Origin: Raphanus sativus
Taxonomy: Eukaryota; Streptophyta; Magnoliopsida; Brassicales; Brassicaceae
Assembly: GCF_000801105.2 (NCBI RefSeq)
Contig: NC_079514.1
Coordinates: 22,236,293-22,300,292, forward strand
DNA length: 64,000 bases
Direction of reading: 5' to 3'
The notes under the pieces: generated by a model
The model's input: only the letters and a program-made list of their open reading frames with translations
Told to the model about the DNA's origin: nothing
Databases searched by the model: none
Shown: one piece after another, positions 21,387-31,904 of the stretch
How positions within the stretch are numbered: position 1 is the stretch's first letter
How the letters are laid out: each line of letters starts with the position of its first letter
Position numbers and translations under genes: made by a program

Positions 21387-23261
21387 TAAGACATGGGTCT
21401 TTCCCTTTAGGGTAGTCTGATAGCAGGACCAGGCATTTTCTTGATCTCCCCTGACCGCCTTAATGCCCCAGGGAGTTGGAAACTTAACCAGTTGTTGCAA
21501 AGTCGAAGGTACGGCTCCCATGTCGTGGATCCAAGGCCTTCCTAGTATCATGTTATACGATGAAGGACAGTCGACGACTAGGAACTTTGTGGCCTGATTT
21601 ATCTCCTCAGCATATACTGGGAGAAAGACTTCCCCTAAGGTTTGCTTTACCTCTCCACTGAAGCCTACAAGAGGGGTCGCCTTCCTCGTTAGGGCCTTAA
21701 GTTCCAGCCCCAGGTCGGCGTAGGCTGAGTGGAAGATAATGTTGCTAGAGCTCCCATTGTCTACCAGTATTCGCTTAACCAAGCAGTTCGCTATGGTAAG
21801 TGAAATGACAAGGGCGTCGTGGTGAGGAGCTAGGACCCTCTCCTGCTCCCTTGCAGTGAAGCTGATCTCATCCGTTCCTAGGAGTAAGCGCTTAGGACCC
21901 TCGGCCTCTTGGCCGTTCCTGGCGTTGCGAGTACTTCTCTTGGCAGCAGCACTGCTGATTCCGCTTACTTCTGATCCGCCTGAGATGACATCGATCACCC
22001 GGTCTTACTGTGGTGGCAACGCGGGAGCCGCTTCGGTAGCAAGACCGGGACCTTCTTTATTCAGAAGGTTCTTGGCCTTGTCCGAGAGGAACTCTCTCAG
22101 GTGGCCTTTCTTGAGAAGATCGGCGACTTCTATCTTCAGGACTATGAAATCTTCCGTAGTGTGACCATGATCACTATGAAATTCGCACCACCGCTTGGAG
22201 TTTCGATTAGCCTCCGAGGCCTTGAGGACCCATTTTTCGTAGGACACCGATTAGCTCCGGCTTTGTTTTTGCAAGATGAGAGATATCAGGCCATGTGGAT
22301 ACCGTCATTCCTTCGGATCTGTGCAAAGGACGATTTTGATATCTGCCCCTGCCTGGATGGCTAATCTCTTTAGCTGACTTGGGATGATAGGGCTCATCGC
22401 GATCGTTCCTAGTCGGCTTCGAGGAATTCTGATCGCGCTTCGGATAGGCCTTGGCCCTACTTGCAACATCCTCTTCCCATATTACTTGAGCCCAAGCACA
22501 AGACAATACATCCTCCATAGTCCTGCACTTGTATTTGATCAGTTCTTTGTAGAGATCTCCCTCCGGGAGTAGGCCCCTCTTGAAGGCCGAGATAGCGGTA
22601 TCAGCGTTGCACTCGGGGATAGCCACCTTCTCTTGGTTGAAGCGTGCTATGTAGGAATGAAGGGGTTCGTTCCTATGCTGGAGGACTTCATAGAGATCAT
22701 CTGAGTTTTTCTCTAGGTTACGGCCACTAGTGAATTGCTCTACGAACTTATCGCTAAGGGCTGTGAAGGACCTGATGGACTTGGTAGGAAGGTTGATGTA
22801 CCATTGAAGAGCAGGACCGGTCAAGGTCGATCCCAATCCCTTGCACATGGTAGCTTCCCGTGCATCCCAGGGAATTGCTACGGCTAGCATGCGTTACTTG
22901 TACTGAGCGACGTGATTGTCGGGATCTCCTGTACCTGCATACATCTTTATGCTCGGGAAGGAAAATTTGCGTGGCATCTCCACCGAAGCAATCTCTTCCA
23001 CGAAAGGTGTATCGAAATAGGACCCTGGATTGCTCCTCCGGATAAGGGGAGCTACCCCTGGAAGCCTTTCTACCATAGATTGAATGGTGCCGAACCTTTC
23101 GAAAACCACTCTTTCTAGATAGGCGGCTAGAGCCGGGTCTGAGATCGCGGGATCATCGGGTGAGTACTCTTCGTCTTCTGCGTCGGAATCGCTATCCACT
23201 TGCACTCGGGTCGCATTGTGAGTGGCTTCTCGGCCCTCGGGTTTGTCGTTGGTGGAGACGG
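21387..23261 (-). pseudogene. G1 Gag and aspartic protease
   Basis: On the minus strand the Gag part begins around VDSDSDAEDEEYSPDDPAIS (23205 down) and includes FSFPSIKMYAGTGDPDNHVA. An in-frame TAA (Gln in the relative) follows, then [40 protein letters not shown] and [20 protein letters not shown], the capsid-like retrotransposon Gag domain. Next is a zinc-knuckle-like C-X2-H-X4-H-X4-C motif beginning [14 protein letters not shown], whose last Cys is Phe here. The protease follows, with [16 protein letters not shown] (D-N-G) and [14 protein letters not shown], ending just before the TAG at 21384. A frameshift near 22220 and the TAA make it a pseudogene. Confidence 0.92.
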
Positions 23262-24040
23262 TGATGTGTCCTGAATCAGCAGCAGAAACAAATCAAGAAA
23301 ATTTGGCTTTTGGGTTTGAGTTTTAAACGAGATGGGCTTGACGATTTATGAAAATATGTTTATGCACATGCTTCAGCCCAAAGAAAGAAAGGCCCAACAA
23401 GAAACGAAAAGGTATGGTCGAATAATATATCAATCTGACGGCAATTCAGAGACCGTCGACCATGCAAAAGAGCGCGACCAGCTGATGAGTTTTCGCGAGC
23501 ACAATTTCCCAAATTCAATCAAAAGTCTTTGGTCTTTGGTCTTTGGTCAAGTCTTCCTTGTTTTTATAAGTTGCTAAATTCTATGTTTGACTAGTCTTTT
23601 GTATTCCAACCTTATGTATTCTTTGCCTATTATATAAAGGCCATTTGATCAATGAAATAAAATAAGTTTTGAGTGTTAATTTTTGGAACCTTGAGAGGGT
23701 ATCCCACATTTTTGTTCTTGGTGTGGTTAGCTCCAAGTAACTCTCTCTTTCTCGTTGGACCGGAGCGTCACATCCGGCAACATATCGAGTTTGCTTCCTT
23801 GTCGGACCTGTGAGTCATATCAGGCGACAATCAAGCACCTCTGTTAGTATCATTGGGTCATTCCGCAATCCTTTGTGTCACCGTTCAATCCATCAGTTCT
23901 CTTCGGAGTTCATCTCTGGTAGTATCATCGGGCCTTCCGCAACCCTTTGTGTCACCGTTCATCCCATCAGTTCTCCCTTTTGGCGAGTTCATATCCCCTA
24001 AGTCCGTTTGAGTAATCCTGTCCAATCTCAGGATGTATCA
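23262..24040. mobile_element. Solo LTR inside G1 gag
   Basis: The 779-bp insertion begins TGATGTGTCC and ends GGATGTATCA. It is flanked by gacgg (23257-23261) and gacgt (24041-24045); the uninterrupted G2 sequence shows gacgt-like sequence as the ancestral site. A TATA box (tattatataaagg) at about 23628-23640 and aataaaataa nearby fit a plus-strand LTR. Two imperfect 58-bp repeats with ttgtgtcaccgtt lie at about 23843-23975. There is no internal sequence, PBS or PPT. Confidence 0.75.
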
Positions 24041-24045
24041 GACGT

Positions 24046-24405
24046 GTCAGTGAGATGCTCTTTCACTATCGCGTGGAGTGTTGAGCGAAGCCATAGGTCG
24101 AACCTTAGTTCGGAACCGCTTTCGCTTGTTGCTGGTTTCACCGAGGGTCTGGTTTTCTTGTCGAAGGACAAGATTCTCCGCTTCCATAGTGTCTAGCTTC
24201 TCGGCGCTTTGCTGCAGTTGCTTGGAGTGTTCTCCAAGTTGATCTTTTAGGGTTTGAACTCTAGAAGAAGTTCATGACCTCCAGGCGTGGTCTCCCAAGC
24301 TTTGTGAAGATCGGTAACCTGACTTTGAAGGATCTCGAGTCGGTTGAGGAGTTCGAACTCCCTCGGGGTCATCTCCGCTTGGTTAGTATCGTCCTCTAGT
24401 GCCAT
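24046..24405 (-). pseudogene. N-terminus of G1 Gag
   Basis: The ATG at 24405 (minus) begins MALEDDTNQAEMTPREFELL, followed by NRLEILQSQVTDLHK, a predicted coiled coil. The frame then hits a stop because one A is missing compared with G2. It starts about 21 bp after the primer-binding site region, the same spacing as the gag start of G2 at 27695. Downstream the coding sequence continues to the solo LTR at 24040 and resumes at 23261. Confidence 0.8.
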
Positions 24406-24424
24406 CGTCACGTAGTTGGATTAC

Positions 24425-24446
24425 TCCCCTCCTTCTAGCGCCAAAC
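24425..24446 (-). promoter_or_regulatory. Primer-binding site of G1
   Basis: Directly next to the 5' LTR, the minus strand reads GTTTGGCGCTAGAAGGAGGG. The same site follows the LTRs at 27653 and 51287. It should pair with the 3' end of a tRNA, but I cannot name the tRNA with confidence. Confidence 0.8.
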
Positions 24447-24886
24447 TGTTATGGTATTTTTGTGTAGGGTCGTTTAAGTACTACGGAACACTAGAAGAAT
24501 TGATATGAAAACAAGAGATTAGACTAGAAGAGATGTTTTATTGAGTTCTGCGTATGGGGACTACAACGATTTGGTGTATAAACCTTTGTTCTAGCCACCT
24601 AAACCCTAATATCTTAGTCTAGAAAAGTCAATCCCTCATTCTAGGGTTTGGGCTCCCCTTTTGTAGATACATACGTCTGTTGGATGTAAAGTAACTCTTT
24701 CATAATCGGAAAATGGAAGTTTCCCCTTAGGCAAAAAACTTCTATTTTGCTCCAAGGGTCGGTCCGATCAAGGGGGTCGGACCTATAGCAGAGTTGGTCC
24801 CTGGTTCCTTCTCGAGCAAGGGTCCAGAAGTCGAGGACCTATCTGGAAGCTGGAGAAAACTTATGTCTGGATATTTTTCCCCAACA
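24447..24886 (-). repeat. 5' LTR of G1
   Basis: A 440-bp LTR. On the minus strand it begins TGTTGGGGAAAAATATCCAG and ends AAAATACCATAACA, and is followed directly by the primer-binding site. Confidence 0.92.
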
Positions 24887-24891
24887 ACCAC

Positions 24892-25263
24892 CACATTAGC
24901 TAGCCATTCCGGGTATTGTACTTCTCGTATGAATCCGGCATCGAGTAGATTCTTGACCTCTTCGTTGATAATTTCGTCCCTTTCAGGGGCGAACTTCCCC
25001 CTTTTCTACCTGACAAGGGGATGCATTGGATCTACTTGAAGTTGATGCATGATGACGTCTGGATCAATTCCAGGCATGTCCTCATGGGACCAAGCAAAGC
25101 AGTCGGAGTTAGATCTCAAGAAGTCGACCAATCTCCTTCTTCGCCCTTCTGGGAGCTTGGAGCCTATCTTCAAGTTTCGACCCAAGTTTCCTTCTACTAG
25201 TGGAACCTTATCCATCTCCTCCACTTCCTGCTATTCGGTATGCGGGGCCGAAAGCTTCTTCTG
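24892..25263 (-). pseudogene. G' reverse transcriptase, N-terminal part
   Basis: The minus-strand reading continues from the TAG CAA TTA at 25264-25272 with QLQKKLSAPHT, a stop, then VEEMDKVPLVEGNLGRNLKI, SDCFAWSHEDMPGIDPDVIM and EVQYPEWLANVV, where it is cut by element G1. With 13436-14010 it makes up one RT gene broken by the G1 insertion. Confidence 0.9.
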
Positions 25264-25272
25264 TAATTGCTA
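25264..25272 (-). promoter_or_regulatory. In-frame TAG CAA TTA between protease and RT (G')
   Basis: The minus strand reads CAG GTC TAA TAG CAA TTA CAG. The preceding codon TTA has mutated to TAA, but the nonamer TAG CAA TTA itself is unchanged from G1 and G2. Confidence 0.65.
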
Positions 25273-26655
25273 TTAGACCTGGGTCTTTCCCTTTAGGATA
25301 GTCTGGTAGCAAGACCTGGCATTTTCCTGATCTCCCTTGACCGCCTTAATGCCCCAGGGAGTTGGAAACTTAACCAGTTGATGCAGAGTCGAAGGTACGG
25401 CTCCCATGTCGTGGATCGAAGGCCTTCCTAGTATCACGTTATACGATGAAGGGCAGTCGACGACTAGGAACTTCGTGGTCTGATTTATCCCCTCGGCATA
25501 TACTAGGAGAAGGAGCTCTCCTAAGGTTTGATTTACCTCTCCACTGAAGCCTACAAGAGGGGTCGCCTTTCTCGTTAGAGCTTTAGGTTCCAGCCCTAGA
25601 TCGGCGTAAGCTGATTGCTGGAGCCCATTTTCCACCAGTATTCGCTTGACCAAGCAGTTCGCTATGGTAAGTGAAATAACAAAGGCGTCGTGGTGAGAAG
25701 CTAGGACCCTCTCCTGCTCCCTTGCAGGGAAACTGATCTCATCTGTTCCTAGAAGTAAGCGCTTAGGACCCTCGGCCTCTTGGCCGTTCCTGGCATTGCG
25801 GGTACTTCTCTTGGCAGTGGCAATACTGATTCCGCTTACTTCTGATCTGCCTGAGATGACATGGATCACCCGGTCTTGATGTGGTGGCAACGCGAGAGCC
25901 GCTTCAGTAGGAAGACCGGGACCCTCTTTATTCAGAAGGTTCTTGGCCTTATCCGAGAGGAACTCTCTCAGGGGGTCTTTCTTGAGAAGCTCAGCGACTT
26001 CTATCTTCAGAGCTATACAATCCTCTGTAGTGTGGCCACGATCACTATGGAATTCGCACCATCGCTTGGGGTTTCGGTTAGCCTCTGAGGCCTTCATCTT
26101 AGGGGGGCACTTGACTTGCGGACCCATTTGTCGTAGGACACCGATCAGCTCCAGCTTTGTTATTGCAAGATGAGAGATACCGGGCCATGTGGATACCATC
26201 ATTCCTTCGGATCTAGGCAAAGGACGGTTTTGATATCTGCCCCTGCCTGGATTTCTAGTCTCCTTAGCTGACTTGGGATGGAAGGACTCATCGCGATCGT
26301 TCCTAGTTGGCTTCGAGGACTTTTGATCGTGCTTCGGGTAGGCCTTGGCCCTACTTGCAACGTCTTCCTTCCATCTTACTTGAGCCCAAGCACGAGACAA
26401 TACATCTTCCATAGTCCTGCACTTGTATTTGGTCAGCTCCTTGTAGAGATCTCCCTCCGGGAGTAGGCCCCGCTTAAAGGCTGAGATTGCCGTATCAGCA
26501 TTGCACTCGGGAATAGCCACATTCTCTTGGTTGAAACGTGCTATATAGGAACGCAGGGGTTCGTTCCTATGCTGGAGGACTTCATAGAGATCATCTGAGT
26601 TTTTCTCTAGGTTACGGCTACTAGCGAATTGCTCTACAAACTTATCGCTAAGGGA
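25273..26655 (-). pseudogene. G' Gag and aspartic protease, 5'-truncated
   Basis: An uninterrupted minus-strand frame from [20 protein letters not shown] through [20 protein letters not shown], the CHHC knuckle [15 protein letters not shown] (intact here), [19 protein letters not shown] and [11 protein letters not shown]. The protease active-site motif is damaged: relatives have [11 protein letters not shown], here VENG and a deletion of about five residues. The Gag N-terminal half, leader and 5' LTR are missing; the break is at about 26655 where the sequence turns into unrelated DNA. Confidence 0.9.
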
Positions 26656-27212
26656 AAACCACAACGATAGACAACTGACTCCAATCACCCTAGACGTATA
26701 GAACTATGGTCATTTACGGATGTCCCTAAAGGTTCCGACCTATCCTGGGCAGGCGCCTCTTTCGAGAATCCGTACCTCCCAACTTTCTAGAGGCTACCCG
26801 GATTGCAGCACGTTGGCCCCACCGGCTCTGTTTGCCCCCCGGCCATTCATAGCCTTGCAAAACCACAACTCGGCTTGACTCGATCCTAAGGCGCCTCTAC
26901 ACGTCCTTGCTTACTTATATCCCGCCCTCGCGCGGTACCTTCACATCCCATCACATCCTAGACTCTAGACGCCCACCCGTTCTCGGTGGTCCAAGCAGGA
27001 CTACAGACAAGGTTCATTGACAACTACACTTTCTCATGTTCTTACTCTTGCTTCACTTCTCATTTTACTCATCACCATTCACATTTCTCATTTCACTTAA
27101 CACTTTACACTTAGCCTCAAACTCATCATCACACTAGACACTTTCAGTTCAGTATAACATCACCCTAGTACATCTAGGTGCTTCATCAATCACACATATC
27201 ACACATCACAGT
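26656..27212. other. Unassigned sequence between G' and G2
   Basis: No gene or known repeat is recognised. The first half is GC-richer (ggcgcctct occurs twice, about 26752 and 26890). The second half, from about 27030, is a CA-rich tract of cacttt/catcac phrases. It separates two Tat elements lying 5' end to 5' end. Confidence 0.5.
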
Positions 27213-27653
27213 TGTTTGGGAAAAATATCCAGACATGAGTTTTTTCTAGCTTCCGGATAGGTCCTCGACTTCCGAACCCTTGCTCAAGAAGAAACCAGGA
27301 ACCGACCCCTGCCTTGGGTCCGACCCCTAGATCGGACCGACCCCCTTGGAGCAAAATAGAAATTTTCTACCTAAAGGGAAACTTCCATTTTTCCGATTAT
27401 GGAAGAGTTCTATTACTTAAAGCCGACATCTACAACTATAAAAGGGGAGCCCAAACCCTAGAATAAGGGATCGACTTTCGGAGACTAGAAGATTAGAGTT
27501 TAGGCGACTAGAACTAGGGTTTATACACCCAAACATTGTAGTCCCAATTCAAACACTCAATAAAATCTTCTAGTTTACGATTTCTCTTGCTTTAACACAA
27601 ATCCTCTAGTGTTCCGTAGCACTTAAACGATCCTACACAAAAATAACCTAACA
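27213..27653 (+). repeat. 5' LTR of plus-strand Tat element G2
   Basis: A 441-bp LTR TGTTTGGGAAAAATATCCAG...AAATAACCTAACA, homologous to the G1 LTR in opposite orientation. The primer-binding site follows at once. Confidence 0.92.
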
Positions 27654-27675
27654 GTTTGGTGCTAGAAGGAGGGGA
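27654..27675 (+). promoter_or_regulatory. Primer-binding site of G2
   Basis: GTTTGGTGCTAGAAGGAGGG follows the LTR end directly; it differs from the G1 site by one base (gcg to gtg). Confidence 0.8.
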
Positions 27676-27694
27676 GTGATCCAACTACGTGACG

Positions 27695-27885
27695 ATGGCA
27701 TTAGAGGACGACGCTAACCAGACGGAGATGACTCCGAGAGAGATCGAGCTCCTCAACAAGCTCGAGTTTCTTCAGAGCCAGGTTACAGATTTTCACAAAA
27801 CTCGGGAGACAACACCCGGAGGTCCCGAACTTCTGCTTGAAGTTCAAACCCTAAAAGACTAACTTGGAGAACACTCCAAGCAACT
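27695..27885 (+). pseudogene. G2 Gag N-terminus, cut by the CACTA element
   Basis: The ATG at 27695 opens MALEDDANQTEMTPREIELL, then a coiled-coil-like LNKLEFLQSQVTD and ELLLEVQTLKD, then TAA where G1 has CAA (Gln). The sequence ccaagcaact at 27876-27885 is the left flank of the CACTA insertion and continues as acagcaaagcg after 32107, as shown by the uninterrupted G1 copy. Confidence 0.85.
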
Positions 27886-28085
27886 CACTACAGGAAATGT
27901 GGGTATTAATAGCATTAGATTATAGCGTTTTTGACAATTCTGCTATTGTATACTAACATTGGTCTTTTTGATAGCGTTTTTGAATTTAATACGCTATGTT
28001 TGCTATCGCGAGAAAATATTTTTTTTAAGCGCGTTAATTTACGAAGTACCGACGCTTTACTATTGCAGATCTTAAATTAAGCGCT
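27886..28085 (+). repeat. Left terminal and subterminal repeats of CACTA element
   Basis: The 17-bp terminal repeat is followed by several atagcg/cgctat motifs (for example tatagcgttttt, gatagcgttttt, acgctatgtttgctatcgc). In CACTA elements such subterminal motifs are bound by the element-encoded regulatory protein. Confidence 0.8.
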
Positions 28086-28751
28086 ATCATAACACAACAT
28101 ATAATTCATTTTTCCGCCAGATTATTACTGGAAAAACAAGTATCTCTCTTCTACTTTTTTTCGTTTTCCCTCTCATTCAATTTTGTTTTGCAACCCTCCA
28201 AAACCCCTAAAACATAAAATCTAAATCATATACTCTAACCTTAGAGCAGAGCCCTAAAACTCAAATATTTTCTCCATCTTTCACGACAACCCTATCTCTC
28301 GTACAGATTCAGTTCTATCTCTCACGATGGGAATTGAAAAACTAAGACCAAAAGTCACGGGAGTTTGACTGGAATCGACCTCACGATTCATCCCTCTCAC
28401 TCTCTCGGCCAAAGCTAAGACGTCTGTCCTCCATAAGACGATTCAACCCTCCTCTCCTCGACTTCTGCTTTTTATTTCTGATATTTGTTTCCAGAGCAGC
28501 CCAAGTGTGAAGCGTTAATAAGTTAATCTTTGTGGAGACTTTCCTTCCCAAGATGGGGATCACTGTAAGAAACCCAATTTTTTAATTACAGTGTCAATTA
28601 TAGTTTCTCTGATTCTGAATGATATAGGATTTCAATTTGAATGAGTTACATGATGTTTATGTCCAGGTCACTGTGATTGTTCCTGCTGATATCGCTGGTC
28701 TTGAAGCTGCTGTGAATAAGTACCAAGTCAGTCCTCGTAGGAGATCTCCTG

Positions 28752-29471
28752 ATGGATTCCGCTATTGAGATTACTTCTGATAGTAGTAGTAGTAGTGGTA
28801 GTGATGACGAGGTATCCGAGCCCACTAGAACCAGGAGCAAGACCCTTTGGCTCTATGGTACTTTTACTCTCTGCTCATTCTCAATTTGGTAGCTTTAGTG
28901 GAGTAATCTAAACCCTGCGTGCTCTGTTTTATTTTGCTTTGAATTGCAGGTAGCAGAAGCTTCCCTCAAGGGTTCCTCTGAAGTTCATACTCAAGCGTCT
29001 GTTAGTAATGCCCCATCTCAGCCAAGAGACTCTACAAAACTTACAGTGCGTGAGAATAATGTTTCTGGTGTGGATAATGAGAAGCTCCCTGCTCAACAAG
29101 CTCAGAAACGAACCATTCCACCTTCTTTTAATCCACCTCCTGCTCCTTCAAGAAGTGCTAACAGTATAGGTCATGCCAACAAGGCGGATAATACAATTCC
29201 AGCTACTCGCGGTAGTGCACCGAGTTATTTGCTAAGAGACACTACAACATTTACAAGGAATGTCGAGTATGTTGTAAGCTCTAATGTCTCTGGTGTGGAT
29301 GATAAGAAGCTTCCTGCTCAACAAGCTAATACATCAAAAAGTGCTAACAGTGTTAGTCATGGAAACGTGGGGGATTATAGTAGTCCAGCTGTAGGTAACA
29401 AGAATACTTTTGGTGATGGTTACTACCGTGGAGCTCATGCTGAGAGTGATTGTTCTAATAAGAAGCACTAA
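28752..29471 (+). pseudogene. Captured SNF2-helicase-like N-terminal gene fragment (inferred)
   Basis: The ATG at 28752 begins MDSAIEITSDSSSSSGSDDE, then VSEPTRTRSK. A typical acceptor (gaattgcag) at 28949 leads into a 174-codon frame ending at 29471 with KRTIPPSFNPPPAPSRSANS and SSPAVGNKNTFGDGYYRGAH. From memory this resembles the N-terminal region of Arabidopsis helicase-like CHR28/FRG proteins (MDSAI start, PPSFNPPP and NTFGD..GAHAE phrases), but I could not align it. The helicase domains are absent, so it would be a fragment. A second phrase NVSGVDDKKLPAQQA repeats NVSGVDNEKLPAQQA earlier in the protein. Two GT sites (28812, 28858) could be the exon 1 donor; only the first keeps the frame. 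Confidence 0.45.
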
Positions 29472-30460
29472 AGGATAGCTTGATGGTGGTGAAGAGAAGA
29501 GGTTGATGCTTTTAGTTCATGTTTTCATGTATAGACTTTTAGTTCATGTTTTCATGTATTGACTTTGTGGGTTTTAAATTTTTAATGGAAAACTATATGA
29601 TTGTTCGATAAGTGGCACCATGTTATATTTAAAATTTTGATTTGTTGACCAAAAAAAAAAGAACATTCTTTTATGATTGTTCAATAAATTTGAAAATTCA
29701 TTATAAAATAAAGACTATGTTTATCAAATCTCTGTATCACATCCAAATTATATTTATTGATGATTTAATTGTGTTTTATTAGAGTGAATTATATTTATTA
29801 ATGATTTTAAAAGCAATAATTAATAAAAAAAGTTAACTTAATATGATAAATGGAAAATCCAACACTAATAATAAATTAGGAAAAACAAAAGAAAATACCT
29901 TAAATTCTAAACCCTAAACATGCCCTAAACCCTAACTACATCCCAAACCCTATTTCTTTAATTTTATTTTATACATAAATCTTCAACTTTAAACATTTTA
30001 ATCCAAACATTCAGATTATATATCATACAGAAATATTCAAGGTTAAACATTATAATTCAAACCCTAAATATACTCATAGCTCTACTTATACTCCAAACCC
30101 TATATCATATATTCCAAGATATACAAAAAAATTAAATCATAACATTTTAAATTTATAACACTTATATATATATACTAAAATACGAAGTTATACAAACTAT
30201 TAAAACTTAATAAAATCAGTATATTCATAAATATAACTTCAATCCCTAAACTCCAAACCACATACATCACAAACCACATATTCTATGTCACATAAAACAT
30301 TAAATCTTAATTTTTAATTAATCATACAATTTGAAAATTCAAATACAAAATACAGATTAAAAGTTTTAAATTATGATATCAAAGTATTTAAAGTTTAAAT
30401 AATTTTACAATAATTGTAAACAAAAAAAGAAATAATTTGTACTGTCTTTTTTCTGAACCA
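29472..30460. other. AT-rich interior of CACTA element
   Basis: No coding signal is seen. It is very AT-rich with scattered aaaccctaaa phrases around 29910-30260. These are not a telomere array because the unit is not tandem. Confidence 0.6.
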
Positions 30461-30645
30461 TTGATTGATTTTTAAATCAAAGGCCCAAAATCAATCTCTT
30501 ATCTATCTTCACCCTTGTTTTCTATTGGTTTGGCGCGGATCACTTTCTCCATCGTTAGATCTTACTGAATCGACGCTTGAGATTTGCTTCTCTTTTTTTT
30601 CTAATTGTTTTCTGAGGACAGATCGTGTGAGTGAGAGAGAGGTAA

Positions 30646-30651
<6 letters not shown>

Positions 30652-30683
<32 letters not shown>
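30652..30683 (+). repeat. (GA)n microsatellite
   Basis: A run of about 15 ag units in the putative 5' leader of the second captured segment, followed by imperfect cctccttctcttctt repeats at 30720-30830. Confidence 0.95.
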
Positions 30684-30688
<5 letters not shown>

Positions 30689-31258
30689 GGGTAAGCTGTG
30701 CTCGAAGCCCTAGCAAACCTCGGCCTCCTTCTCCTCTTTTTCCTCGTCGGCCTCCTTCTCTTCTTCTCCCTCGTCGGCCTCCTTCTCTTCTTCTTCCTCG
30801 CCGGCCACCTGCTCTTCTTCTCTTCTTCTTTCTCTAAACTCTCTGATTTTCGATTTATCTCTTCATATTCATGCTAAGAATTGCTAGATCTGTGTTGTGG
30901 TTGTCGAAATCTGATAGATTAAGGTTCTCTGATTTTATTTTTGTCTTTAAACTTGCTGAAAAAGTTGTCGATTTGATGTGATCTGTTTCTGAAAAAGCTG
31001 TCGGGTTAATCTGTTCCTTATTGCTCCAATATACTTGTCTTTGGTTGAATTCAAAATTGATCTGAGAAGTTTGGGTTTGATTTTTGTTTTGATCTGTTAC
31101 GCTTCTTTTCTATTTTCTGTTTCTGATTATCAATCTGATTTATTAAGATTTGAATTGTAGTTTTGAATCTGTTTCTGTTGGCAAGTTGATTGTTTTTGCT
31201 TTCTTTTGAATTTCCTACTGCTGTGTGTTGCTTTACGATCTCTACTTCGCAATCACAT

Positions 31259-31662
31259 TCACAGGAAAACTTGCTTTTTGATGTTCAAGAAAATCTGAAA
31301 GTATGGTTTTGGATTCAGCGCCTTGTCCCAACAAGTAGTGGTATGTAACCACTGAATTTGTCTCTTACCATCATTTTTATTTGCCTGAGTTCCTACTGAG
31401 TTGTTGTGGATTACTGTATTGCTTATAGAATGGATATTAATCTCTGAAAGGATGTTGCTTTGTTTTTGAAAAAAAACTACAGGCCAGAACAGAAGCTTGT
31501 GAAGGATGGTTTCATCATCAGGACACCAACCAAGATCCACTGTCCTGAAAAAATACCGAGAGTCAAAGAAGATTGACAAGTACATGTATCAAGAGTCGAA
31601 GAAGATTGACAAGAAGATTGACAGAGAAACATCAGAGGAGTCCATTGGATGCTTAGTTTAGC
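31259..31662 (+). pseudogene. Captured ribosomal protein L19e gene fragment
   Basis: After an acceptor at 31481-31482 the sequence encodes KLVKDGFIIRTPTKIH, then in a shifted frame LKKYRESKKIDKYMY. These match the conserved L19e blocks KLVKDGFIIRKPTKIH and RKYREAKKIDKHMY of eukaryotic large-subunit ribosomal protein L19. An upstream exon-like piece (31262-31330) has a degraded form of the CGKGKVWLDP region with a stop. Intervening sequence with GT/AG ends suggests capture from genomic DNA, not from mRNA. Frameshifts, a stop and a duplicated SKKIDK segment show it is non-functional. The GA-rich leader upstream (30465-30720) may be from the same or another gene. Confidence 0.78.
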
Positions 31663-31904
31663 TTTAGGCTAATTATGTTTTGGCTTAATTTTTAAATTTG
31701 TTCGTTAGTTATTTGTATACTGATTTCAAGTAATAAATAAAATTTTGATTTTTAATTATAAATTAATTTTCTACTTAAGTTTGAATTATTTAATTCTGAA
31801 TTATATTTTCAATAAATTTTTAGATAAATAAAACAAATTAATAACATGAAACATGTGCTATTTTTGATATTGGAAAAATCAAATTAATGAGTTTTAATAA
31901 CATT

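Larger units (their letters stand above)
14011..24886 (-). mobile_element. Tat-lineage Ty3 element G1 inserted into its relative G'
   Basis: A 10.9 kb minus-strand element with LTRs 24447-24886 (5') and 14011-14437 (3'). The perfect TSD accac lies at 14006-14010 and 24887-24891 and interrupts the RT gene of G'. The PBS (minus: TTTGGCGCTAGAAGGAGGGG) adjoins the 5' LTR; the purine tract AAGGAATAAGGGGCAAAC adjoins the 3' LTR. In order it holds gag, protease, RT, RNase H, a second RNase H (duplicated), an integrase fragment, a minisatellite and an antisense ORF. Frameshifts, stops, two solo LTRs and a truncated integrase show it is dead. Confidence 0.92.

Noticed and set aside
28381..28563. 60-codon minus-strand frame in the CACTA element
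   Set aside because: No start context, domain or homologue recognised; length expected by chance.
29900..30130. Possible interstitial telomere repeats (aaaccctaaa phrases)
   Set aside because: The phrases are scattered and not a tandem array of a 7-bp unit.
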